From: Candidatus Stahliibacteriota bacterium
GTDB lineage: Bacteria; Hydrothermota; Tepidihabitantia; SM23-42
DNA: 64,000 bases
NCBI GenBank assembly: GCA_030602565.1
Contig: JAUVZL010000002.1
Location: 1-64,000 of the forward strand
Reading direction: 5' to 3'
The translations under genes were made by a program, and so were the position numbers. The notes under the pieces were generated by a model. That model was not told the origin of the DNA. It did not search any database and was given only the letters and a program-made list of their open reading frames with translations. Below are positions 38,919 through 48,141 of the stretch, one piece after another (within the stretch, counting starts at the first letter, position 1; every line of letters begins with the position of its first letter).

Positions 38919-39617
38919 TCACGATATTGCTATCAAGTAGATCCCGCCGAGAATTACGAGTATACCGCATATCCGTTTGACAATAACTGCACCTTTTGAT
39001 CTCTGGGTCCAGTGCAAATAATGACTTACCATTTCTGTCATGGAACCGGCAAAAACAATCACCAAGCAGTGTCCGATACCATAGACAAGCAGTAATCCAA
39101 TCGCAAAGTAGATTCTCTCGGCAGCAACCTTAAAGACAACGCCTAACATCGGCGCCATATAAGCAAATGTGCAGGGACCTAAGGCAAGACCAAAAATAAG
39201 TCCAATAATAAACGCACCTATCAATCCTCTTCTTTTTGTTTTCTTGCCGCCAGGTCCTGACCAGGGCAGCGGAATAATATCCAGAAGGTGCAGTCCTATA
39301 ACAAAGAAAATCACCGCAACAATATAATTACCATAAGCTCCGATATCGCCCAGCATACGACCTGCCAGCGCAGTTATCACACCGACCAGTCCAATAGTTA
39401 CAAGGATACCAAGGGCAAAAAGCACTGATATCCAGAATGCTCTTTTAATTGATATTCGACCCTGCTCGTCAATGTAGCCGATAATTAATGGAATACTGGC
39501 AAGGTGACAGGGGCTCAAGAGTATACTGAGTATCCCCCAGATAAATGCCGCAATAAAAGCAATATAAGGAGCGCCTTCAATTGTCTTAGTCAACCAGGAA
39601 AAAAGTTCTATTATCAT
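38919..39617 (-). CDS. CcdA/DsbD-type transmembrane thiol transporter
   Basis: LSPCHLASIPLI and LGPCTFAYMAPML Cys motifs in TM helices. Confidence 0.85.
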   Translation of the reverse strand: MIIELFSWLTKTIEGAPYIAFIAAFIWGILSILLSPCHLASIPLIIGYIDEQGRISIKRAFWISVLFALGILVTIGLVGVITALAGRMLGDIGAYGNYIVAVIFFVIGLHLLDIIPLPWSGPGGKKTKRRGLIGAFIIGLIFGLALGPCTFAYMAPMLGVVFKVAAERIYFAIGLLLVYGIGHCLVIVFAGSMTEMVSHYLHWTQRSKGAVIVKRICGILVILGGIYLIAIS

Positions 39618-40673
39618 TTATTCCACTCCCAAATCCTTTAGTTTTGCGACAATATCTGTCTCAGGCATAAACCCTTGATGCCGGTAAACCTCTTTTCCAT
39701 CCGAGTCAAAAAAGATCTGCGTTGGAATCATCATGACCCGGTACTTTCTTGACAAAGAACGATACTCGTCTACATCAAGAATGAGAATTGACGCCCTGCC
39801 CTCATATTCTTCCCTTAATTTCTTGAGAATCGGTTCCATCATCTTGCAGGGCATACAGGTTCCTTTACCAAAGTCAGCAACAACTGGCTGCCCGAGTTTG
39901 AGCGCATTGTTTAAGGGATTATCTACGGTAAGAGCTTCCTGGGTTTTTATCCATTTTTCATTCCTGATAATTTTTGCTGTTGACTTAAGGTTGTTAATGT
40001 ATTCTTCTATTGCCAGCCGCTGCTTCTCCTCCAACGCCATTGGACGCAACTGCTCCTTGATTGCCTTATAGTCTTTGTTTGGAAGTTGGTCTTTATACTG
40101 TTCAAAAAAATCCTTCAATTCTTGTTCACCAATTGAGACATCAGCAACGATATTCTTGAGTAGTAGATTGATCACAACTTGCTCTTCCTGGCCAGGATTT
40201 TGAGCAACAGCTGTTTTGTACTCGGACTGCTCCTTGATATTCTCTTGCCTTGCCGCATGGAGTAATAATTGCCTGGTGACAAGTTCTTCAAGAAATCCTG
40301 CTTTATCGTCTTTGAAATATTCCTTAAAATTGGGTGGCAGCGCGTCATATTGTTGATTGAATATTTCGAGCGTAATTTCTTCTTCATTAACAACCGCCAA
40401 TACATCTTCGTTCAAGGGGGACTTGCTTTTTACGGTCTCGACCTTCTTTACGGGAAGACTATCAACTGGTTTTAGCTCAGTAACCAGGCTCTCGGCTGCA
40501 ATGGTCTCCTTTTCCAGGCCAAGCCATGCAAGTGAATCTTCAGTTTTTCCTGAACTCTCAGTTGCCTCTTTCCCTACACTTCCTGACTTCAACGCTATCA
40601 CAATCACAACTACCACTACCAATAGTACAACAATGCCAATTCTATAAAATAGAGCGCTTTGATTTTTCTTCAT
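39618..40673 (-). CDS. SurA_N-like domain fused to thioredoxin
   Basis: VLAVVNEEEITLEIFNQQYDALP...; then VVADFGKGTCMPCKMMEPILKKL...MMIPTQIFFDSDG. Confidence 0.8.
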   Translation of the reverse strand: MKKNQSALFYRIGIVVLLVVVVVIVIALKSGSVGKEATESSGKTEDSLAWLGLEKETIAAESLVTELKPVDSLPVKKVETVKSKSPLNEDVLAVVNEEEITLEIFNQQYDALPPNFKEYFKDDKAGFLEELVTRQLLLHAARQENIKEQSEYKTAVAQNPGQEEQVVINLLLKNIVADVSIGEQELKDFFEQYKDQLPNKDYKAIKEQLRPMALEEKQRLAIEEYINNLKSTAKIIRNEKWIKTQEALTVDNPLNNALKLGQPVVADFGKGTCMPCKMMEPILKKLREEYEGRASILILDVDEYRSLSRKYRVMMIPTQIFFDSDGKEVYRHQGFMPETDIVAKLKDLGVE

Positions 40674-40738
40674 TATCGTTCTCCTTTTTCTGATTGTTTG
40701 ACTATTTTATCTTTCCTTCTGTTTTCTGTGCTGTCCTC

Positions 40739-41848
40739 TTAAGCTCTAAAAAAAACCTTGGTCTTTTTGCAGAGCCAGACCAGAAATAACATAATCGGCA
40801 CTTCAGTCAAAACACCAACCACCGTTGCTAATGCTGCACCCGATTTCACGCCGAAAAGTGTAGTTGCAACAGCAATGGCAACCTCAAAGTGATTGCTACC
40901 CGCAATAATTGCCGTAGGTGCCGCATCCTCATAACCAAGACCAAGTATTCTTGCCACTACATAGGACAATGTAAACACCAATATGATGTTGGCAAATATG
41001 CCAATTGCTATCATGCCAATTGCACCAGGCAAGTTTACAATGACATAGCCCTGTAGTATGAAGACAAGAACCAAAGTCGCTAATAACGCAATAACCGCCA
41101 CGATTTTCAAAGGTGCAACAATGCGCTCATTGAACCAACCAAGCCCTTTTCTTTTTATGCTTATTGTACGCGTAAAGTAGCCAGCAGCTAAAGGGATACA
41201 GATGTAAATCAATACTGAAAAGGCAATTGTTGCCCATGGTATCGAAATGCCGGAAATACCTAAAAGCAAACCTGCCATCGGCGCATACAAGAAAACCATG
41301 GTGAGAGAATTGACTGCGCACATGACCAGGGTATGCGCCATATTGCCTTTTGCAAGATAACTCCACATTAACACCATTGCAGTACAAGGAGCAACACCGA
41401 GCAGTATCATACCAGCACGATACTGTAAAGCAGTCTCTTCAGGTATAAGCCCCTTGAAAACAACACCAAGAAAAAGCCAGGCGAAGAATGCCATGGTAAA
41501 GGGCTTGATCCCCCAGTTGGCAATCAGTGTTGCAGCTATGGGTTTGGGTGTTCTGCTGGCAATTGCCACCCTGCGAAAATCTATCTGAACCATAATCGGA
41601 TAAATCATCCAGAAAAGGCAGACCGCTATTGGTATTGATACATTGGCTACCTCTAATTTGCTCAAGGTTACACTGAACCCGGGGAATAGCCTGCCCAGTC
41701 CAATGCCAATAATTATACATAAAAATACCCATAAGGTTAAATATTTTTCCCAGATGCCAAGCCCTTTGCTACTTCCTTTTGTTTCCATACCTACCCCCAC
41801 TTTTTCTAACAAAAAGTTGGATGCAGACAGATTAAAGTAGATATACAT
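40739..41848 (-). CDS. acr3: ACR3-family arsenite efflux transporter
   Basis: KYLTLWVFLCIIIGIGLGRLFP, GVAPCTAMVLMWSYLAKGN. Confidence 0.85.
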   Translation of the reverse strand: MYIYFNLSASNFLLEKVGVGMETKGSSKGLGIWEKYLTLWVFLCIIIGIGLGRLFPGFSVTLSKLEVANVSIPIAVCLFWMIYPIMVQIDFRRVAIASRTPKPIAATLIANWGIKPFTMAFFAWLFLGVVFKGLIPEETALQYRAGMILLGVAPCTAMVLMWSYLAKGNMAHTLVMCAVNSLTMVFLYAPMAGLLLGISGISIPWATIAFSVLIYICIPLAAGYFTRTISIKRKGLGWFNERIVAPLKIVAVIALLATLVLVFILQGYVIVNLPGAIGMIAIGIFANIILVFTLSYVVARILGLGYEDAAPTAIIAGSNHFEVAIAVATTLFGVKSGAALATVVGVLTEVPIMLFLVWLCKKTKVFFRA

Positions 41849-41911
41849 TGATATCTACCCACGTCTATTATTATCTGTCTGAATCCGCTCCCATCCGTCT
41901 TCATTTTTTCT

Positions 41912-43078
41912 TTAGAACAAAAATCCGTAGATCCAGCCGACAAAGGTCGACAACACGACAACCAGAAGAATATAAGTCAGTGTCTTCTTATTCCCGATGA
42001 CGCTGCGGATTACCAGCATGCTTGGCAGACTTACCGCTGGACCTGCTAACAGCAATGCCAGAGCCGGTCCTTTACCCATACCGCTGCCAATCAGTCCCTG
42101 GAGGATTGGAAGCTCAGTCAAAGTGGCAAAATACATGAATGCTCCAGAGATTGCAGCAAAGAAATTTGCCCAAATAGTATTGCCGCCAACGAGTCTTGCC
42201 ACGACGTTTGAAGGAATGATACCTAAATCAGTATTGGGCCTGCCCAGCAGAAACCCAGCAACCAGAACACCGGCAAAGAGTAACGGCAAAATCTGTTTGG
42301 CAAAAATCCACGTCGATAAAACCCACTCTTGTCTTTCTTCTTTTTTGAACCATTTGAAAAGCATGACAAACAGAATGATAAGCATCACTGCAGTTATGAA
42401 CCATTTTATGCCATATATTGTGTTCCATAAGCCAACTGGGTCTTTTGGTTTTGCCCAGGCAGCAAAAATAAGTATCAAAATCAAAACCAAAAAATACAAG
42501 CCATTCTGTACAAGGGACCGGGATTTACTCTTTGCCTCATCTGGTATAAGAAAATCATCGGTCTCTGTCTTTTTCTCTTTATAAATAGTTGCCATCAATA
42601 CACCGATAACTATGGAAAAACCAACTGCGCCCACAGCACGGGCAATACCCAGTTCAAAACCGAGAATTCGAGCAGTAAGAATAATCGCCAAAACGTTTAT
42701 TGCTGGACCAGCATAAAGAAATGCTGTAGCAGGACCAATGCCTGCACCCCGCGTATAGATACCTGCAAACATTGGTAATACTGTGCAGGAGCAGACTGCC
42801 AGAATCGTACCGGAAACTGATGCCACACCATAGGCAATGACTTTCTTCGCCTTGGGACCAAAATATTTTATGACTGCCTCTTTTGTTATGAAAATACTGA
42901 TCCCGCCGGCAATAAAAAATGCCGGGATCAAGCAGAATAGAACATGCTCCCGCGCATATTCCTGCACCATGAAAAATGCTTCGAGGATCGCACCCATTAT
43001 CCTGACGCCGTGCAAGGGCACAAAGTAAAGCACTAAAAAAACAACGATGAAAAGAATCAGCTTTATTCTATCTTTCAT
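41912..43078 (-). CDS. ArsP/DUF318-type permease
   Basis: CSCTVLPMFAGIYTRGAGIGPATAFLYAGPAINVLAIILT. Confidence 0.85.
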   Translation of the reverse strand: MKDRIKLILFIVVFLVLYFVPLHGVRIMGAILEAFFMVQEYAREHVLFCLIPAFFIAGGISIFITKEAVIKYFGPKAKKVIAYGVASVSGTILAVCSCTVLPMFAGIYTRGAGIGPATAFLYAGPAINVLAIILTARILGFELGIARAVGAVGFSIVIGVLMATIYKEKKTETDDFLIPDEAKSKSRSLVQNGLYFLVLILILIFAAWAKPKDPVGLWNTIYGIKWFITAVMLIILFVMLFKWFKKEERQEWVLSTWIFAKQILPLLFAGVLVAGFLLGRPNTDLGIIPSNVVARLVGGNTIWANFFAAISGAFMYFATLTELPILQGLIGSGMGKGPALALLLAGPAVSLPSMLVIRSVIGNKKTLTYILLVVVLSTFVGWIYGFLF

Positions 43079-43107
43079 CCATTCTCCTTATTGTCTTCTC
43101 TCGCGTA

Positions 43108-43440
43108 CTACTTTCTTTCTTTTGCTAAGATCCGCAAGATGTCTTTGCTCTTGCTTAGGTTCTCAACAATACAGTCATCGACAATGTCAATCAGCTTGAA
43201 AATCCGGGGGTTGACAACCTCATACCAGACTTCTAAACCATGTTTTTCACTGCGCACAATACTAGCATTTCTCAATATCGCCAAGTGATGAGACACGTTA
43301 GACTGTTCACCACCAACATAAGGAATTATTTTGCATACACAACACGCACCGTCGCGCAATTTCTCTAATATCATGAGACGCATCGGGTGCGCCAGGGCAT
43401 TGAAGACCCCTGCCTCAATTTCAAGAATATCTTTTTCCAT
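43108..43440 (-). CDS. ArsR-family transcriptional regulator
   Basis: ALAHPMRLMILEKLRDGACCVCKI...QSNVSHHLAILRNASIV. Confidence 0.9.
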   Translation of the reverse strand: MEKDILEIEAGVFNALAHPMRLMILEKLRDGACCVCKIIPYVGGEQSNVSHHLAILRNASIVRSEKHGLEVWYEVVNPRIFKLIDIVDDCIVENLSKSKDILRILAKERK

Positions 43441-43445
43441 ATATG

Positions 43446-43473
43446 ATTATATCTAAATATTGTCATATGTCAA
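43446..43473 (-). promoter_or_regulatory. arsR promoter with overlapping ArsR-like operator
   Basis: TTGACA-N16-TATAAT followed 5 nt later by ATG; ATATGA...TCATAT imperfect dyad covers the -10. Confidence 0.6.
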
Positions 43474-43483
43474 GAAGGATATT

Positions 43484-43721
43484 TGAGGTTTACCCACATT
43501 TCATGTTCTCGGTAATAATTTAAGAGATACAGCACCCTTCTTTTCTCTTTTATCCTTCGAGTAACCCCGCACTTTTGCAAAAGTGCGGGGGCATCGAGAA
43601 GTACCTTAAATAATTATAAGGAAGTTCTCGACTTGCCCTGCGAAATAAGTGAAAATTATTTCACCGGGCACACTCGAACGGTAATAATCATAATGAATTT
43701 CAAGAATGTGGGTAAACCTCA
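43484..43721. mobile_element. MITE-like element with 17-bp TIRs and internal hairpins
   Basis: TGAGGTTTACCCACATT (43484-43500) / AATGTGGGTAAACCTCA (43705-43721); GGATATT at 43477-43483 and 43723-43729. Confidence 0.75.
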
Positions 43722-43819
43722 GGGATATTATGATGTTCAATGTGCAAAGATGCTGGATTTAAGATTGGAAATTTATAGATTTGTAATTTATTGGGTATTT
43801 GGCTATTGCAATTTGCGAT

Positions 43820-44161
43820 TTATCTATTATGGTCTGGGCAAGTTACCTGACCAGTCACTGGATCATATTGATACGGGCTGCCAGTTACTGGACAAAAGAA
43901 CTCGTCTTTTGAAAGATCTTCCAAGCCATCGAGACTCGATGGGTATTGCCCATGGTCGATCCGATATATTTGCAGCGAGGTCTCAATGCGTCGAATTTGA
44001 GAAAGACACTGTACGCCTTTCCCTCTTTCAATAGGTGTCTTGATGGTCTGGTCAGTTCCACCAGTGTATAGGGTTATCGCCACATAAACAATAATCGCTG
44101 CAATTACGAGAGAAATCAAAAGAGTAATCACGGCCATGCCCTGGGTTCTTTTCTGCTTCAT
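43820..44161 (-). CDS. Pseudopilin-like protein
   Basis: KQKRTQGMAVITLLISLVIAAIIVY N-terminal helix; IETSLQIYRIDHGQYPSSLDGL as in GspG-type pseudopilins. Confidence 0.6.
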   Translation of the reverse strand: MKQKRTQGMAVITLLISLVIAAIIVYVAITLYTGGTDQTIKTPIERGKGVQCLSQIRRIETSLQIYRIDHGQYPSSLDGLEDLSKDEFFCPVTGSPYQYDPVTGQVTCPDHNR

Positions 44162-44263
44162 AGTATACTATTATACAATAACGCAAAGCCTTGTCAATAT
44201 GGCATCAAAGAATAGGGCTAAGAGAAGGCGGATCAGTGAGATTCGTTTTAAGGCAATCGGTAC

Positions 44264-44291
44264 TTGACATTTCTTGATATTTGGCTAAAAT
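44264..44291 (+). promoter_or_regulatory. Promoter for the rpsH operon
   Basis: TTGACA-N16-TAAAAT, followed by SD aaggag and ATG 44334. Confidence 0.65.
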
Positions 44292-44333
44292 AACAGTCTA
44301 TGAATAAAATGAAAAGTAATCTAAGGAGATCCA

Positions 44334-44717
44334 ATGGACCCAATTGCTGACATGTTAACGATCATACGTAATGGATGTCGAGCGCATAAGATTGAAGTAA
44401 CTGTTCCTTTCTCGCGGCTGAAGACTGAGATTTTAAGGGTCTTGCTTGAAGATGGCTTCATTAATAATTTCACGCTGGACTCCAAGAAAAAGAAAATCAC
44501 CATCATGTTAAAGTATGCGAAGAATGGTGAGTCGGTAATAAGAAATCTCGAACGCATATCAAAATGTTCTCGTCGCGTGTATGTTCCGAAATCGGAAATC
44601 CCCTATGTCTTGGGTGGCTTAGGCACAGCAATTCTGACTACATCAGAAGGCATTCTTAGTGACCGAGAAGCCCGGCGCAAGCAAATTGGTGGAGAAGTAA
44701 TAACGTATGTTTACTGA
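44334..44717 (+). CDS. rpsH: Ribosomal protein uS8
   Basis: DPIADMLTIIRNG; GLGTAILTTSEGILSDREAR. Confidence 0.95.
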   Translation: MDPIADMLTIIRNGCRAHKIEVTVPFSRLKTEILRVLLEDGFINNFTLDSKKKKITIMLKYAKNGESVIRNLERISKCSRRVYVPKSEIPYVLGGLGTAILTTSEGILSDREARRKQIGGEVITYVY

Positions 44718-44773
44718 TAAATATCCGTTTGCATCTGCCAAAATCCGTTTGCATCAACCCGCAGGAGGATAAG

Positions 44774-45343
44774 ATGGCGAAACAGCGTTTCAGTCCAGTT
44801 GCGATACCTGATAAGGTGAAGGTAAACTTATCAAATTCCCTATTTAAAGTACAGGGTCCGCTCGGCAGTTTGGAGATGAACATAAGTTCAAAGGTTATTG
44901 TAGACATAAAAGATAACGAAATTTTCATTAAAAACAGGGAAAACAGTAAAGAATCATCATCCCAGCAAGGAACCACGAGATCATTGATAAGGAATATGGT
45001 AAACGGTGTTGTCAAAGAATTCGAGAAGACACTTATCATTCAAGGAACTGGTTATCGCGCTCAGCTGGGTGGCTCAAACCTGCAACTTTTCTTAGGTTAC
45101 TCAAAACCAAAAACCGTTACCTTGCCCAAGCAAATCAAGTGCGAGCTAAAAGTTATCAAGAGTGCAGAAAAAGGAGACCTTACTTACATAACAATAAAAG
45201 GGATAAGTAAACAACTTGTCGGTGATGTTGCGGCGGAAATAAAAAAAACGAGAAAACCAGACCCCTACAAACACAAGGGTGTGCGATATGCCAAAGAGTT
45301 CATCAGGAAAAAGGTCGGCAAACGTGCGGTTGCACAGGCCTAA
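44774..45343 (+). CDS. rplF: Ribosomal protein uL6
   Basis: GTGYRAQ, KTRKPDPYKHKGVRYAKE; start revised from 44729 to ATG 44774 with SD aggagg. Confidence 0.95.
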   Translation: MAKQRFSPVAIPDKVKVNLSNSLFKVQGPLGSLEMNISSKVIVDIKDNEIFIKNRENSKESSSQQGTTRSLIRNMVNGVVKEFEKTLIIQGTGYRAQLGGSNLQLFLGYSKPKTVTLPKQIKCELKVIKSAEKGDLTYITIKGISKQLVGDVAAEIKKTRKPDPYKHKGVRYAKEFIRKKVGKRAVAQA

Positions 45344-45355
45344 GGAGTTGCGAAT

Positions 45356-45700
45356 ATGAAATTAGCCGGTCGAGAAAGACGCCATAAGAGAATTCGCAAG
45401 AAGATTTTCGGCACTAAGGAACGACCAAGGCTCTGCGTCTTTCGGAGCAACCGGCACATCTCTGCAATGGTTATTGACGACAGTCAACAAAAGGTAGTCC
45501 TCAGCACTTCCTCTTTAGGTAACAAAAGCCTCAATAAGAAGAAAAAAATCGAGGTGGCCCTAGAAATAGGTAAGAAAATTGGTAAGCTGGTTATAGAACG
45601 GGGTATTAAAAAAGTAACTTTTGATCGCGCAGGATATAAATATCATGGTCGTGTCAAAGCGATAGCCGAAGGAGCCAGAAAAGCCGGCTTGAAATTTTAG
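45356..45700 (+). CDS. rplR: Ribosomal protein uL18
   Basis: [52 protein letters not shown]. Confidence 0.95.
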   Translation: MKLAGRERRHKRIRKKIFGTKERPRLCVFRSNRHISAMVIDDSQQKVVLSTSSLGNKSLNKKKKIEVALEIGKKIGKLVIERGIKKVTFDRAGYKYHGRVKAIAEGARKAGLKF

Positions 45701-45710
45701 AGGAGGTTGC

Positions 45711-46256
45711 GTGTTAAATAATTCTGATATATACATTGAGAAAGTCATTGAGTTGAAAAGAGTTATCAAGGTCGTCAAGGGCGGTAAAAGACTGAAGCTG
45801 TACGCATGCGTGGTGGTCGGTGATAGCGCTGGAGGCATCGGTGTTGGACATGCAAAATCAGCCGCGGTTGCCGACGCAATCAAAAAAGCAACCGTCATTG
45901 CAAGGAAAAACATGGTGAAAGTTGATGTCTCTGGCGGCACAATACTCCATACAGTCAAAGGGAAATTCTCCGCCAGCCATGTGTTACTGAAGCCTGCCAT
46001 GACTGGGACCGGTATCATTGCTTCAAGTCCGGTACGAGCAGTATGCGAAGCAGTGGGCATTAAGAATATTCTGACTAAGTCGCTCGGCTCAAATAACCCC
46101 ACGAACCTTGCTTGGGCCACAATCGATGCATTGAAGTCAGTCCGACCGGTTGCTGTTGTGGCTGAAATGCGCAACAAACCGGTTGAATATTTCATAAGGA
46201 AAAAACATGAAGAAAATAAAGGTGATACTGAAGAAGAGCCTAATAAAAAAGATTAG
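45711..46256 (+). CDS. rpsE: Ribosomal protein uS5 with acidic C-terminal extension
   Basis: KVVKGGKRLKLYACVVVGDSAGGIGVGHAKS; GTG start. Confidence 0.95.
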   Translation: MLNNSDIYIEKVIELKRVIKVVKGGKRLKLYACVVVGDSAGGIGVGHAKSAAVADAIKKATVIARKNMVKVDVSGGTILHTVKGKFSASHVLLKPAMTGTGIIASSPVRAVCEAVGIKNILTKSLGSNNPTNLAWATIDALKSVRPVAVVAEMRNKPVEYFIRKKHEENKGDTEEEPNKKD

Positions 46257-46404
46257 AAAACACAAATTAACCCTGAAAGCACTCGGTCTTACGAAAATCG
46301 GAAAATCAAGAGTGTTTCCAGATAATAAATCAGTACGCGGCATGATCGATAAAGTCTCTTACCTCGTCGAAGTTCATGAGATAACAAAAGATGAAATTAA
46401 ATGA
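46207..46404 (+). CDS. rpmD: Ribosomal protein uL30
   Basis: KVILKKSLIKKIRKHKLTLKALGLTKIGKS...RGMIDKVSYLVEV. Confidence 0.9.
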   Translation: MKKIKVILKKSLIKKIRKHKLTLKALGLTKIGKSRVFPDNKSVRGMIDKVSYLVEVHEITKDEIK

Positions 46405-46831
46405 ATTGAAACCGGCAAAAGGTGCCATAAAGAAATCCAAACGCGTTGGTCACGGACCAGGTTCTGGACACGGTAAAACCTCAACCAAGGGAGCGAAAGG
46501 CGATCAATCAAGATCCGGGTATCGTGTGAAGTTCGGCTATGAAGGTGGTCAGATGCCGATTACGCGGAGGATCCCGAAACGAGGGTTTACCAATATATTC
46601 AAGAAGCATTATGAGATAGTGAACGTTGAGCTATTAAACAGATTAGACGCTGGCGCTGAAGTGTCGCCGGAGTATCTCAAAGAAAAGGGCTATATCAAAG
46701 GTGGAAAATTGCTCAAGATACTCGGTCAAGGTGAGCTTTCTAAACCACTTTCTGTTAAAGCCCACAAATTCTCAAAAACCGCCGAGGAAAAAATTCTAAA
46801 AGCCAAAGGTAAGATAGAGAAAATATCATGA
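46391..46831 (+). CDS. rplO: Ribosomal protein uL15
   Basis: KKSKRVGHGPGSGHGKTSTKGAKGDQSRSG. Confidence 0.95.
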   Translation: MKLNELKPAKGAIKKSKRVGHGPGSGHGKTSTKGAKGDQSRSGYRVKFGYEGGQMPITRRIPKRGFTNIFKKHYEIVNVELLNRLDAGAEVSPEYLKEKGYIKGGKLLKILGQGELSKPLSVKAHKFSKTAEEKILKAKGKIEKIS

Positions 46832-48141
46832 TATCAACATTTCAGAATATCTTTAAAGTACCTGACCTGAAGAAAAAATTGGGGTTCACGCTCTTTGCTC
46901 TTGCTGTGTACCGGCTCGGTGGCCATATCCCTTTACCTGGCATCAACGCCCAGGCACTTGGTTTGCTCATGGCTCAATTGAAACAGCAAGGGTCTATATT
47001 CGGCATGTACGATATCTTTGTCGGCGGTGCCCTATCACGGTCAGCCATTCTTTTCCTCGGGGTTATGCCCTATATATCAGCTTCAATTATTTTCCAGCTG
47101 CTGGGCTCAGTGTTCCCACAGATTGAGCGGTTACAGCGCGACCAAGCCGGACGTAGGAAAATAACTCAGTACACCAGGTATCTTACGGTCGCGTTGGCAG
47201 CATTCCAGGCAATCGGTATCTCCATCTTTCTTGAGGCCCAGAAATTTACGAGCACGGCTGGTCCCATGGCGATAGTCTATGATCCAGGATGGGGGTTCCG
47301 GATAACTGCCATGCTAACCCTAACCTGCGGCGCGGTATTTGCTATGTGGCTGGGTGAACAAATTACAGAAAAAGGTATCGGTAATGGGATTTCTTTCCTG
47401 ATTTTTGTCGGCTGCCTTGAAGAATACCCTGGTTACTTCTTACAGACCGTACAACGGGTTCTTACCCAGGGTCTATCAATTATCAACGTGTTCGTGATGA
47501 TAGTAGTCATGATTGCTATTGTCGCCGGCGTGGTCATCATGACCCAAGCCGCACGCCGCATTCCAGTCCAGTATCCAAAGCGCATTGTTGGTCGTAAAAT
47601 GTATGGCGGTCAGTCTACTTTCTTACCTTTACGGGTTAATACAGCTGGTGTCATTCCAATAATCTTCGCGCAATCTCTGGTCATGTTCCCAAGTACAATT
47701 GGGGCTTTTCTACCAGCATTAAAAAACATCCTTGAGATGTTTAGACCAGGCTTCTGGGGGTATGACATCCTTTTCTTCTCGCTAATCGTATTCTTCACCT
47801 TTTTCTATACATCCATTGTCTTCAACCCCGTAGAAATGGCTGACAACATGAAACGTTACGGTGGCTTTATCCCTGGAATAAGACCAGGACCAAGAACCGC
47901 CAATTATATCGATGACGTGCTGTCAAGGATCACTCTGCCGGGTGCTTTCTTTCTTGCCTTTGTTGCCTTAGTACCCTGGTATTTAATAAATTTTATCAAT
48001 GTCCCTTTCTACTTTGGTGGTACGACTCTGATTATTATTGTTGGTGTCGCACTCGATACACTCCAGCAAATCGAATCACAATTAATGATGTACCATTATG
48101 AAGGGTTCATGAAAAAGGGCAAAATCAGGGGTAGAAGATGA
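46828..48141 (+). CDS. secY: Preprotein translocase subunit SecY
   Basis: Ten-TM protein; GGHIPLPGIN, GIGNGISFLIF, ADNMKRYGGFIPGIRPG. Confidence 0.97.
   Translation: MISTFQNIFKVPDLKKKLGFTLFALAVYRLGGHIPLPGINAQALGLLMAQLKQQGSIFGMYDIFVGGALSRSAILFLGVMPYISASIIFQLLGSVFPQIERLQRDQAGRRKITQYTRYLTVALAAFQAIGISIFLEAQKFTSTAGPMAIVYDPGWGFRITAMLTLTCGAVFAMWLGEQITEKGIGNGISFLIFVGCLEEYPGYFLQTVQRVLTQGLSIINVFVMIVVMIAIVAGVVIMTQAARRIPVQYPKRIVGRKMYGGQSTFLPLRVNTAGVIPIIFAQSLVMFPSTIGAFLPALKNILEMFRPGFWGYDILFFSLIVFFTFFYTSIVFNPVEMADNMKRYGGFIPGIRPGPRTANYIDDVLSRITLPGAFFLAFVALVPWYLINFINVPFYFGGTTLIIIVGVALDTLQQIESQLMMYHYEGFMKKGKIRGRR

Noticed and set aside
43633-44034. 133-aa plus-strand ORF
   Set aside because: Begins inside the MITE-like element and runs antisense to the pseudopilin gene; no coding signature.
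44199-44267. 22-codon ORF MASKNRAKRRRISEIRFKAIGT, slightly reminiscent of a bS20 N-terminus
   Set aside because: Too short and weak; overlaps the rpsH promoter -35. Could be a remnant but not supportable.
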